64,000 bases of DNA. Source: Saccharothrix sp. HUAS TT1. GTDB taxonomy: Bacteria > Actinomycetota > Actinomycetes > Mycobacteriales > Pseudonocardiaceae. A program made the translations under genes and the position numbers. Positions 51,247 to 58,884 of this stretch are shown in pieces (within the stretch, counting starts at the first letter, position 1; each line of letters opens with the position of its first letter). The notes under the pieces are model-generated. The model ran no database searches, had not been told where the DNA came from, and saw nothing but the letters and a program-made list of their open reading frames with translations. The DNA is taken from the NCBI RefSeq assembly GCF_040744945.1, contig NZ_CP160453.1, positions 4,340,001-4,404,000 on the forward strand. The letters are read 5' to 3'.

Positions 51247-52932
51247 TCAGCGCGGGTCGTCGCGCTCCCGGCGCACGGTGACCTTGCGGCCCTTGATGGT
51301 GGCGCCCCGCAGTGACGCGATGACCTGCTGCGCCGCCGAGTCCGGCACCTCGACCAGCGAGAACCGGTCGGCGATCTCGATCGCGCCGATGTCGCGGCCG
51401 TTCAGCCTGGCCTCGCCCGCGATCGCGCCGACCAGGTCCTGCGGCCGGATGCCCGAGCTGCGGCCCGCGCCGACGAACAGCCTGGTCATCCCCGCCGACG
51501 GGCGGCGCGGCCGGCGCGGCTCACGGCGGTCGCCGCCGCCGTCGCGGCCGCGGCGCTCACCGGAGCCCGCCCGCGGCACGTACTCGGGGATCTCCTCCTC
51601 GTCCGCCGCCGCGCCGGTGGCCTCGTGGGCCAGCTTGACCGCCGCCAGCGCCACCTCCATGACGTCGAACTCGTCGGTCAGCGTCTCCACCACGACCCGG
51701 AAGTGCTCCAGGTCGTCCTCCAGCAGGCTCTCGTGCAGCGCGGCCCGGGTCAGCTCCAGCCTGCGCGCCCGCAGGTCGGCGATGGTCGGGACCTTCTCCA
51801 CCTGGATGCGCTGCTTGGTGACCCGCTCGATGGTCTTGAGCATGCCGTGCTCGCGCGGCTCGGCCAGGGTGATCGCCACGCCCTCGCGGCCCGCCCGGCC
51901 GACCCGGCCGATGCGGTGCACGTACGACTCCGGCGCGGACGGCACGTTGTAGTTGACGACGTGCGTCAACTGCTCGACGTCCAGGCCGCGGGCCGCCACG
52001 TCGGTGGCCACCAGCAGGTCCGCGGTGCCGTTGCGCAACCGGGCCATCACCCGGTCGCGCTGCTCCTGGCTGATGCCGCCGTGCAGCGACTCCGCCCGGT
52101 AACCGCGGCCGTTCAGCGTCTCGGTGAGCTGGTCGACCTCGTCGCGGGTCCGGCAGAACACGATCGCCGCGGTCGGCGCCTCGACGTCCAGCACCCGGCC
52201 CAGCGCGGCCGGCTTGTGCGCGCGCGGCACGACGTAGGCGCTCTGCCGCACCTTCGGCGCCTCGCCCGGCTCGGCCTGCTCGCGGCCGATGGTGATGCGC
52301 ACCGGGTCGGACAGGTGCTGGCGGGCCAGCCGGTCGATGCGCCCCGGCATGGTCGCCGAGAACAGCACCGTCTGCCGCTCGGCCGGCGTCTCGGCCAGGA
52401 TCGTGTCCAGGTCCTCGGCGAAGCCCATGTCCAGCATCTCGTCGGCCTCGTCCAGCACGACGACTTCCAGGTGCTCCAGCTTCAGCGTGCCCCGGCTGAG
52501 GTGGTCGACCGCGCGACCCGGCGTGGCCACCACGACGTCCACGCCCTGCTCCAGCACCCGCAGCTGCCGCCCGATGGGCTGGCCGCCGTAGATCGGCAGC
52601 ACCCGCGCGCCCAGCTCCCGGCCGTACCGGTGCACCGCCTCGGAGACCTGCACCGCCAGCTCCCGCGTGGGCACCAGCACGAGCGCGAACGGCTCCCGCC
52701 GGGACCGCTCGCCGCCCGCCATGCGCTCCAGCACGGGCAGCGCGAACGCGGCCGTCTTGCCGGTGCCGGTGGCCGCCTGCCCGAGCAGGTCGCGGCCCGC
52801 GCTCAACGGCGGGATGGCCTCGCGCTGGATGGGGGTGGGCTCCTCGTAGCCGAGGCCGGACAGCGCCCGGAGGAGTTCGGGGCGCAACCCGAGGTCGGCG
52901 AAGCTGGTCCGGTCGTCGGGCTCGTCGTTCAT
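51247..52932 (-). CDS. DEAD-box RNA helicase (DeaD/CsdA-like)
   Basis: This 561-residue protein has the full helicase motif set: the Q motif (GYEEPTPIQREAIPPL), Walker A ATGTGKT, PTRELAVQ, VATPGRAVDHL, DEAD in VLDEADEMLDMGF, FSATMPGRI, and HRIGRVGRAGREG. The C-terminal part has an Arg/Gly-rich linker and a DbpA-type RNA-binding domain (TRLFVGAGRSSGIRPQDL, ends RGATIKGRKVTVRRE). The family remodels structured RNA in ribosome assembly and mRNA decay, often at low temperature. The ATG at 52932 opens MNDEPDD. It is divergent from the Gfo/Idh/MocA gene. Confidence 0.92.
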   Translation of the reverse strand: MNDEPDDRTSFADLGLRPELLRALSGLGYEEPTPIQREAIPPLSAGRDLLGQAATGTGKTAAFALPVLERMAGGERSRREPFALVLVPTRELAVQVSEAVHRYGRELGARVLPIYGGQPIGRQLRVLEQGVDVVVATPGRAVDHLSRGTLKLEHLEVVVLDEADEMLDMGFAEDLDTILAETPAERQTVLFSATMPGRIDRLARQHLSDPVRITIGREQAEPGEAPKVRQSAYVVPRAHKPAALGRVLDVEAPTAAIVFCRTRDEVDQLTETLNGRGYRAESLHGGISQEQRDRVMARLRNGTADLLVATDVAARGLDVEQLTHVVNYNVPSAPESYVHRIGRVGRAGREGVAITLAEPREHGMLKTIERVTKQRIQVEKVPTIADLRARRLELTRAALHESLLEDDLEHFRVVVETLTDEFDVMEVALAAVKLAHEATGAAADEEEIPEYVPRAGSGERRGRDGGGDRREPRRPRRPSAGMTRLFVGAGRSSGIRPQDLVGAIAGEARLNGRDIGAIEIADRFSLVEVPDSAAQQVIASLRGATIKGRKVTVRRERDDPR

Positions 52933-53036
52933 ACCCTCAAGTCTCGCTGATCGCCCCCGAACCGCTCGGTGAGGGGGGTGGGGGAGGCCCGGTCGGGCCT
53001 CGCGCACGCTCGTTCCCGGTGGGGGACGCCCAAGGC

Positions 53037-53042
53037 TAGTGT
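53037..53042 (+). promoter_or_regulatory. Candidate -10 of the Gfo/Idh/MocA gene (TAGTGT), leaderless layout
   Basis: TAGTGT ends six bases before the GTG at 53049, with no Shine-Dalgarno sequence. Confidence 0.4.
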
Positions 53043-53048
53043 TCCGCT

Positions 53049-54035
53049 GTGAAGCCGCTGCGCTGGGGTGTCCTCGGGGCCACCTCCCACATCGCGAGCC
53101 GGGTCGTCCCCGCGATCCACCGCACGCCCGGCAACGCGGTCGCCGCGGTGGCCGCCCGCGCCGGTCGCCTGGCCGCGGCGGCGGAGGTGGCGCGGCCGTT
53201 CGGGGCGCGGGTGCACGACGGCTACGACGCGCTGCTGGCCGACCCGGGCGTCGACGCCGTGTACATCGCGCTGCCCAACACGCAGCACGTGCCGTGGACG
53301 TTGCGCTCGCTCGAAGCGGGCAAGCACGTGCTGGTGGAGAAGCCGATGGCGCTGTCCGAAGAGGACTGCGTCCGGGTCGAGCGCGCCGCCGCCGACCTCG
53401 TGGTGATGGAGGCGTACATGTACCGCTTCCACCCGCAGCAGACCCGGGCGGCCGCGCTGCTCGCGTCCGGCGAGATCGGCGAGCTGCGGGTGGTGCGGTC
53501 GGCGTTCGCGTACCCGACGGCCACCGGGGGCAACATCCGGTTCGACCCGGCGCTGGGCGGCGGCGCGACGTGGGACGTCGGCTGCTACGCGTTCGACGTG
53601 CCGCTGTGGGCGTTCGACGCCGAGCCGCGCGCGGTGCGGGCCCGGTTCCACTCGCGGGAGGTGGACCTGAGCGCGGTGGCTGCCCTGGACTTCGGCGACG
53701 GCCGCTCGGCGGTGCTGGACTACAGCCTGGAGTACGGGCCGCGGGCCGCGTACGAGTTCCAGGGCACGCGCGGTTCGATCTCCGTGCGCAACGCGTGGAC
53801 CCGGCCGGACGAGGAGGGGTCGATCACGGTCGTCACGCTGGACGGCGTGCGGGAGGAGGTCGTCCCGGCGTCGGACGCCTACGCGCACCAGGCCGCCGCG
53901 TTCGCCGAGGCGGTCCGCGAGAAGGTCACGCCGCTGGTGTCGCCGGCCCACTCCGCGCGCACCGCCAGGGTCGGCCAGGCCCTGGTCCGCTCGGCCGCGA
54001 CGGACGCCGAGGTCCACCTCCGCCGCCGCCCCTGA
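53049..54035 (+). CDS. Gfo/Idh/MocA family oxidoreductase
   Basis: This 328-residue NAD(P)-dependent dehydrogenase has a Rossmann N-terminus (RWGVLGATSHIASRVVPAI), ALPNTQHVPW and LVEKPMAL with the catalytic-type Lys98, then the C-terminal beta-sheet substrate domain (GGGATWDVGCYAFD). Members act on sugars or inositols; the specific one is not clear. The start is GTG, 116 bases from the divergent DEAD-box gene. It is convergent with the P-loop kinase. Confidence 0.9.
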   Translation: MKPLRWGVLGATSHIASRVVPAIHRTPGNAVAAVAARAGRLAAAAEVARPFGARVHDGYDALLADPGVDAVYIALPNTQHVPWTLRSLEAGKHVLVEKPMALSEEDCVRVERAAADLVVMEAYMYRFHPQQTRAAALLASGEIGELRVVRSAFAYPTATGGNIRFDPALGGGATWDVGCYAFDVPLWAFDAEPRAVRARFHSREVDLSAVAALDFGDGRSAVLDYSLEYGPRAAYEFQGTRGSISVRNAWTRPDEEGSITVVTLDGVREEVVPASDAYAHQAAAFAEAVREKVTPLVSPAHSARTARVGQALVRSAATDAEVHLRRRP

Positions 54036-54039
54036 CCGG

Positions 54040-54603
54040 TCAGGGGGAACCGGGGTGGTCCGCCCCCGGCGGCCGGCGGCTCACCGCGCCGAACCCGGCC
54101 AGCCACCGCCGCACCTCGGCGGGCGACCGCAGCCGCACCCACGGGACCCCCGTGCGCGGCAACCGGTCCGGGTAGGTCGACCGGTGCCTGCGGTGCGCGC
54201 GCACCGCCCACCCCAGCGTCGAGTCGCGCCCGACCAGCGAGCCCCAGCCCTCCCGGTTGCCGTTCCACAGCACGGTCCGGCGCACGATCCGACTCGTCGT
54301 GCGCCGCGCCAGCCGGGGCAGGAACACCCACAGCGGCATGTCCAGCCACACGATCAGGTCGGCCCGGTGCCACAGCACGTCGGCGGTCTGCGCCACGAAG
54401 TTGCCGTCCACCACCCAGGCCGGCCCGTCGGTCGCCGCCGCGAGCCGCGCGTGGTACTCCGCCACCGGCGGCGACGTCCAGTCCGGGCCGTGCTGGATCG
54501 CGTCCAGCTCGACGTGCGCGCCGCCGACCACGCGGGCCAGCCGGCGCGACAGCGTCGACTTGCCGCCGCCGCTCACCCCGAGCACGACGATCCTGCGGGT
54601 CAC
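54040..54603 (-). CDS. P-loop kinase, adenylate kinase/FlaR-like
   Basis: This 187-residue protein has Walker A at residues 9-17 (GVSGGGKST). GPAWVVDGNF is a Walker-B-like strand. VWLDMPLWVFLPRLARRT resembles the LID region of adenylate kinase-like proteins (topology modulation protein FlaR group). Substrate unknown. GTG at 54603 or 54606 is the likely start; the open frame continues to 54720 but the extra part is not family-like. It is convergent with the oxidoreductase and lies 20 bases before the LCP stop region. Confidence 0.75.
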   Translation of the reverse strand: MTRRIVVLGVSGGGKSTLSRRLARVVGGAHVELDAIQHGPDWTSPPVAEYHARLAAATDGPAWVVDGNFVAQTADVLWHRADLIVWLDMPLWVFLPRLARRTTSRIVRRTVLWNGNREGWGSLVGRDSTLGWAVRAHRRHRSTYPDRLPRTGVPWVRLRSPAEVRRWLAGFGAVSRRPPGADHPGSP

Positions 54604-54739
54604 CACGCCGGCACACCCCCACCGGGGGCCGGTCCGGACCGGAACACGTCGACCGCGAGGCTCACGGTCACACTCGACCACACCGCCGCGCCGGCCGTCC
54701 ACGGCATTCGCCGACGCCACTCCGGCCGGGGCCGCGCGA

Positions 54740-55918
54740 CTACCGCACGCAGCCGGCGGGGACTTCGGTGGCGGTTCCGGCGGGCGGCACGGCGGGCGGC
54801 ACGGCGGGTGCGCCGGTGGGCGGCACGGTGGCCGTGTCGGCAGGTGCGCCGGTGGGTGTGTCGACAGGCGGGTCGGAGGGCGCGTCAGTGGGCGCGTCAG
54901 TGGGCGCGCCGGCGGGTGCGCTGGTGGGTGTGTCAGCGGGTGCGTCGTCGGCGAAGAACCCGGCCATGAACTCCCGGACCGCCGCCGGGTCGACCACCAG
55001 CCCCTGGCCCCGGTCGGTGTCGGCCACCCCCTCGACCGGGATGGTCGCGGTCCGCACGGTCGGGCCCAGCCGCCGGGCGAACCCCGCCAGGTCCCAGCCG
55101 GGGTCGGTGCGCACGTTGTCCCGCACCGCGTCGACCACCCGCGCCAGGGCCGCCGGGTCGGCGTCGCCCGCCAGCTCCGCCGCGACCGAGCGCAGGAACG
55201 CCTGGTGCCGCGCGATCCGGTCCAGGTCGCCGCCGGGCAGCCCGTGCCGCTGCCGCAGGAACGCCAGCACCTGCGCGCCGCGCACCGTCTGCGGCCCGGC
55301 GGGCAGGTCGACGCCGGAGTGCTCGTCGCGGGCGGCGGCCCGCAGGCAGACGTCCACGCCGTCCACCGCCTCGGCCAGCGCGGTGAACCCGGCCGTGTCG
55401 ACGGTCGCGTGGTGGTCGACCTCCACGCCGGTCAGCGACTCGACCGCCGCCACCAGGGCCTCCGCGCCCGCGGCGGCGCCGTCCCGCCCCTCGGCCTCGG
55501 CCGCCGAGCGGGCCCGGCGGAACACCGCGCTCACCTTGTCGACACCCCCGCCCGGGACGTCGACCAACGAGTCGCGCGGCACCGAGGCCGCGCTGGTCGT
55601 GCCGTCCGGGCCGACCCGGGCGAGCACGACCAGGTCGGTGTTCCCGGTGTCGTCCAGACCGGCCAGCAGCACGGTCCCCGGCGCGCCGCCGGTCGCGGCC
55701 GGGTCCGGCGCCGCGCCCCGGTCCGCGCCGAGCGGCACGACCACCGCGACGACCGCCGCCGCCGCGGTCAGCCCGGCCGCGGCGAACAGCGCGAACGGCC
55801 GCCGCCGCCGGGCCTGCCCGTCGCGCAGGCCGGCGAGCACGGCGCGGTGGTCGACGGCCTGGTCGGCCTCGGCCGCGATGGCCTCGCGGATCAGGGCCTC
55901 CTGGCGGGAACCGGTCAT
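54740..55918 (-). CDS. LCP-domain membrane protein with Ala/Pro/Thr-rich tail
   Basis: This 392-residue protein has a cytoplasmic N-terminus of about 40 residues, one membrane helix (about 42-62), an LCP (LytR-CpsA-Psr) domain over residues 80-300 with VPRDSLVDVPGGGVDKVSAV, FLRQRHGLPGGDLDRIARHQ, and a C-terminal tail of repeated (A/P)TDAP-type units rich in Ala, Pro and Thr. LCP enzymes attach wall polymers to peptidoglycan. Its ATG overlaps the stop of the ECF sigma gene by three bases. The short N-terminus may act like an anti-sigma anchor; this is inference. Confidence 0.8.
   Translation of the reverse strand: MTGSRQEALIREAIAAEADQAVDHRAVLAGLRDGQARRRRPFALFAAAGLTAAAAVVAVVVPLGADRGAAPDPAATGGAPGTVLLAGLDDTGNTDLVVLARVGPDGTTSAASVPRDSLVDVPGGGVDKVSAVFRRARSAAEAEGRDGAAAGAEALVAAVESLTGVEVDHHATVDTAGFTALAEAVDGVDVCLRAAARDEHSGVDLPAGPQTVRGAQVLAFLRQRHGLPGGDLDRIARHQAFLRSVAAELAGDADPAALARVVDAVRDNVRTDPGWDLAGFARRLGPTVRTATIPVEGVADTDRGQGLVVDPAAVREFMAGFFADDAPADTPTSAPAGAPTDAPTDAPSDPPVDTPTGAPADTATVPPTGAPAVPPAVPPAGTATEVPAGCVR
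54781..54945 (-). repeat. Degenerate 12/18-bp repeats in the LCP tail
   Basis: Imperfect repeats built on GGTGCGCCGGTGGG and GGCGCGTCAGTG encode the Ala/Pro/Thr-rich C-terminal tail of the LCP protein (PTSAPAGAPTDAPTDAP). Confidence 0.65.
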
Positions 55919-56424
55919 CGCAGCACCTCCGACGGGCTGTTCTCGTTGATCCGCAGCGTGTGGAGCGCTCGGGAGACGTGGCTGCGCACGGTGGCTTCCG
56001 CGCAGCCGAGGACGGCGGCGATCTCGGCGTCCGTGCTGTCCTCGTAGTAGCGCAGCACCAGCGCGGCGCGCTGCTTGCGCGGCAGCACGGCGATCCGGGC
56101 GCGCATCGCGTCCCGCTCGGCGTGCCCGACCGCGTGGTCGGCCACCACCGGGGACAGCTCGTCCAGCCTGGCGTGCGTGGCCGACACGTCCCGGGCCGCC
56201 CGCCGGCGACGCCACGACAGGTACTCGTTGGTCACCATCCGCTTGACGTAGAGGTGCGGCACGTCCACCGCGCCGATCCGCGCCCACCGCTGCCTGGCGC
56301 GCAGCAGCACGTCCTGGACGATGTCCTGGGCCAGGTGCTTGTCGCACGTCAACGCCGTGGCGTAGCGCAATAGTCGATCAAGGCGATCGGTGACGAACCG
56401 GTCGAAGTCGTCGTCGTCCCGCAC
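55915..56424 (-). CDS. SigE-family ECF RNA polymerase sigma factor
   Basis: This 169-residue protein carries region 2 (RLLRYATALTCDKHLAQDIV, RIGAVDVPHLYVKRMVTNEY) and region 4 (LPRKQRAALVLRYYEDSTDA, CAEATVRSHVSRALHTL). It matches the actinobacterial SigE-like short sigma group (TIGR02983). GTG at 56424, after AGGGGG, gives VRDDDDFDRFV; the open frame upstream is not family-like. Its stop overlaps the ATG of the LCP gene, suggesting a coupled two-gene unit, with the LCP protein possibly controlling the sigma factor. Confidence 0.88.
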   Translation of the reverse strand: MRDDDDFDRFVTDRLDRLLRYATALTCDKHLAQDIVQDVLLRARQRWARIGAVDVPHLYVKRMVTNEYLSWRRRRAARDVSATHARLDELSPVVADHAVGHAERDAMRARIAVLPRKQRAALVLRYYEDSTDAEIAAVLGCAEATVRSHVSRALHTLRINENSPSEVLR

Positions 56425-56585
56425 GTCGCCCCCTTCTGCCGCTGTCGGGTCGGTTGCGGACGGGAAACCCTTCGGAGGACGTCCCGCGTTGCACCGGGCG
56501 GGTGTGACCTGTGCCACCGGACTCCTCTGGTGGGTGAGTCGCGCCGGGTAGTTTCGGCGTCGTCCGGACCAGCCACGGGGGGCAC

Positions 56586-57818
56586 ATGCGATTCCTCTTC
56601 CGCCCACCCGCCACCGAGGCGGGCGGGCTGCTCGCGCTGCCGTGGGACCGACCGCTGGAGGAGTGGGACGAGCGGCTGCTGCTGACCGTCCCCCAGCGGG
56701 GCATCTCGCGGCACGTCGTGCGGTTCGTGGCCAGCGAGGGTCGGGTCTACGCGCTCAAGGAGATCGCCGAGTCGCTGGCCAGGCACGAGTACGCGGTGCT
56801 CGGCGAGCTGGAGCGGGAGGGGATGCCCTCGGTGACGGTGCTCGGGCTGTGCGTCGACCGCCCGGAGGACCAGCAGGCGATCCTCGTCACCCGCTACCTA
56901 GAGCACTCGATGTCCTACCGCTACCTGTTCTCCGGCCCGCGCGACGAGCACTCGGCCGACCGGCTGGTGGACGTGCTGGTCGAACTGCTGGTGCGGCTGC
57001 ACCTGTCCGGCACGTTCTGGGGCGACTGCTCGCTGTCGAACACGCTGTTCCGGCTGGACGCGGGCGGCCTGGCCGCGTACCTGGTGGACGCCGAGACCGT
57101 CGAGCGGCACCCGCAGCTGTCCGCCGGCCAGCGCACCTACGACGTCGACCTGGCGCGCGAGCGCATCGGCGGCGAGCTGATGGACCTCGAAGCGGGCGGC
57201 CTGCTGCCCGCCGACATCGACCCGGTCGAGGTCGCCGACAGCGTGCCCCGCCGGTACGCGGCGCTGTGGGACGAGGTGACCCGGGAGGAGTTCTTCCGGC
57301 TGGACGAGCAGCGCTACCGGGTCGCCGAGCGGCTGCGCAGGCTCAACGACCTGGGCTTCGACGTCGGCGAGGTGGAGCTGGTCACCTCCGACAGCGGCGC
57401 GCGGCTGCGGGTCGACATCCGGGTCGCCGAGATCGGCCAGAGCCGCCGCGAGCTGTTCAAGCTCACCGGCCTGGAGGTGCAGGAGGGCCAGGCCCGGCGG
57501 CTGCTCAACGACCTGCGCTCGTTCCGCGCGTACCTGGAGCAGCGCGACGGCGCGCCGGTGCCCGAGACGACGGCCGGCCACCTGTGGCGCAACGAGGTGT
57601 ACGACCCGGTCGTCGCCGCCGTGCCGCGCGACCTGCTGGGGGTGCTGGCGCCGGCGGAGCTGTTCCACGAGGTCCTGGTGCACCGCTGGTACCTGTCCGA
57701 GAACGCGGGCCGCGACGTCGGCACCACGGCCGCGCTGCGGTCCTACCTCGCCACCGTGCTGCCGGACCGCGAGGCGGCGGCGGACGAGGCGGCGGCGGAC
57801 CAGGACGAGGTGGACTGA
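56586..57818 (+). CDS. DUF4032 kinase-like protein
   Basis: The N-terminal half (residues 40-190) of this 410-residue soluble protein resembles a lipopolysaccharide-kinase-type protein kinase fold: YALKEIAESLARHEYAVL has the ATP-binding Lys, GTFWGDCSLSNTLF the catalytic Asp, and AYLVDAETVE the metal-binding Asp. The second half is DUF4032 (residues 215-390), with LFKLTGLEVQEGQARRLLND. Substrate and role are unknown. ATG at 56586, with GGGGGG just upstream, is the start. It is divergent from the sigma-LCP pair and precedes the YdcF-like gene. Confidence 0.82.
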   Translation: MRFLFRPPATEAGGLLALPWDRPLEEWDERLLLTVPQRGISRHVVRFVASEGRVYALKEIAESLARHEYAVLGELEREGMPSVTVLGLCVDRPEDQQAILVTRYLEHSMSYRYLFSGPRDEHSADRLVDVLVELLVRLHLSGTFWGDCSLSNTLFRLDAGGLAAYLVDAETVERHPQLSAGQRTYDVDLARERIGGELMDLEAGGLLPADIDPVEVADSVPRRYAALWDEVTREEFFRLDEQRYRVAERLRRLNDLGFDVGEVELVTSDSGARLRVDIRVAEIGQSRRELFKLTGLEVQEGQARRLLNDLRSFRAYLEQRDGAPVPETTAGHLWRNEVYDPVVAAVPRDLLGVLAPAELFHEVLVHRWYLSENAGRDVGTTAALRSYLATVLPDREAAADEAAADQDEVD

Positions 57819-57850
57819 CCTGCGACGCGACAGCCGGGCGGTCCGCCGCC

Positions 57851-57856
57851 TACATT
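57851..57856 (+). promoter_or_regulatory. Candidate -10 of the YdcF-like gene (TACATT), leaderless layout
   Basis: TACATT ends seven bases before the ATG at 57864, with no Shine-Dalgarno sequence. Confidence 0.4.
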
Positions 57857-57863
57857 GACCCGC

Positions 57864-58862
57864 ATGATCTTCGGGATCGCGGCCATCGTCCCCGCGCTGT
57901 TCTTCGTCGTCGGCGTGCTCCGCGACCGGCGGCGGATCGGCAACGCGGTGTGGCTCGGCGTGACCCTGGTGCTCCTGCTGCTCTGGCTGGTCTTCCGGGC
58001 CTCGGCCAACGGCGGGTGGTCGGCCGCCGCCGTCGGCTACGCGTTCGTGCTGCTCCTGCTGGGGCTGGGCTTCGTGCTGCCGAGCGCGCTGATCGTCAAC
58101 GGCGTGGTGATGCTGCGCCGGGAGGGGTTCGGCCTGGCCAACCTGCTCTCGCTGCTGGCCGGGTTGGCGATCTTCGGCGTGGTCGCGGCGTTCGGCTTCG
58201 CCACCGCGCACACCGGGCCGGTGGTCGACGCGGTGATCGGGTCGCTGCTGGTCGTCGCGGCCTACGTGGCGTTCCTGTTCGTCAGCCTGCTGCTGTACTC
58301 GATCGTCTACGGCAGCGTCGGCCGCCGCACCGGCTTCGACGCCGTCGTGGTGCTCGGCGCGGGCCTGTCCGGCGACCGCGTCCCGCCGCTGCTGGCCGCG
58401 CGGTTGGACCGGGGCCTGAGCGTGCACCGGCGCGAGGTGGCCGCCGGCCGCACGCCGCTGATCGTCGTCTCCGGCGGGCAGGGCGCGGACGAGGCGGTGT
58501 CCGAGGCGGCGGCGATGCGCGACTACCTGCTCCGCCGCGGCGTGCCCGACGAGCTGATCGTGCCGGAGGACCGGGCGGCCACCACCGAGCAGAACCTCCG
58601 GTACAGCGCGAACCTGCTCGCCGAGCGCGGCTGGACCGGGCGGGCGGTCGCCGTGACGAACAACTACCACGTCTTCCGCGCCGCCGTGCTGGCCCGCAGG
58701 CTCCGGCTGCGGATGCAGATCATCGGCGCGCCCACGGCGTGGTACTTCCTGCCCAGCGCGTTCCTGCGCGAGTTCGCCGCGCTGCTCGCGCAGAACCCGG
58801 TCGCGCACACCGCCACGTGCGGCCTGCTGGTCGCGCTGCACCTGGTGCTGACCCTGACGTGA
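57864..58862 (+). CDS. YdcF-like (DUF218) membrane protein
   Basis: The first 150 residues of this 332-residue protein form about five membrane helices (PALFFVVGVL, WLGVTLVLLLLWLVF, VLLLLGLGFVLPSALIV, GFATAHTGPVVDAVIGSLLV). The DUF218/YdcF domain (residues 155-310) follows: FDAVVVLGAGL, IVVSGGQGADEAVSEA, PEDRAATTEQNLRYSANLL and AVAVTNNYHVFRAAVLARR. The Asp/Glu/Asn pattern is that of the family, which binds nucleotide- or sugar-like ligands; SanA/YdcF are tied to cell-envelope functions. ATG at 57864 is the start, 45 bp after the DUF4032 gene. Confidence 0.85.
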   Translation: MIFGIAAIVPALFFVVGVLRDRRRIGNAVWLGVTLVLLLLWLVFRASANGGWSAAAVGYAFVLLLLGLGFVLPSALIVNGVVMLRREGFGLANLLSLLAGLAIFGVVAAFGFATAHTGPVVDAVIGSLLVVAAYVAFLFVSLLLYSIVYGSVGRRTGFDAVVVLGAGLSGDRVPPLLAARLDRGLSVHRREVAAGRTPLIVVSGGQGADEAVSEAAAMRDYLLRRGVPDELIVPEDRAATTEQNLRYSANLLAERGWTGRAVAVTNNYHVFRAAVLARRLRLRMQIIGAPTAWYFLPSAFLREFAALLAQNPVAHTATCGLLVALHLVLTLT

Positions 58863-58884
58863 CCGTCCGCCTGCACCCCCCGGG

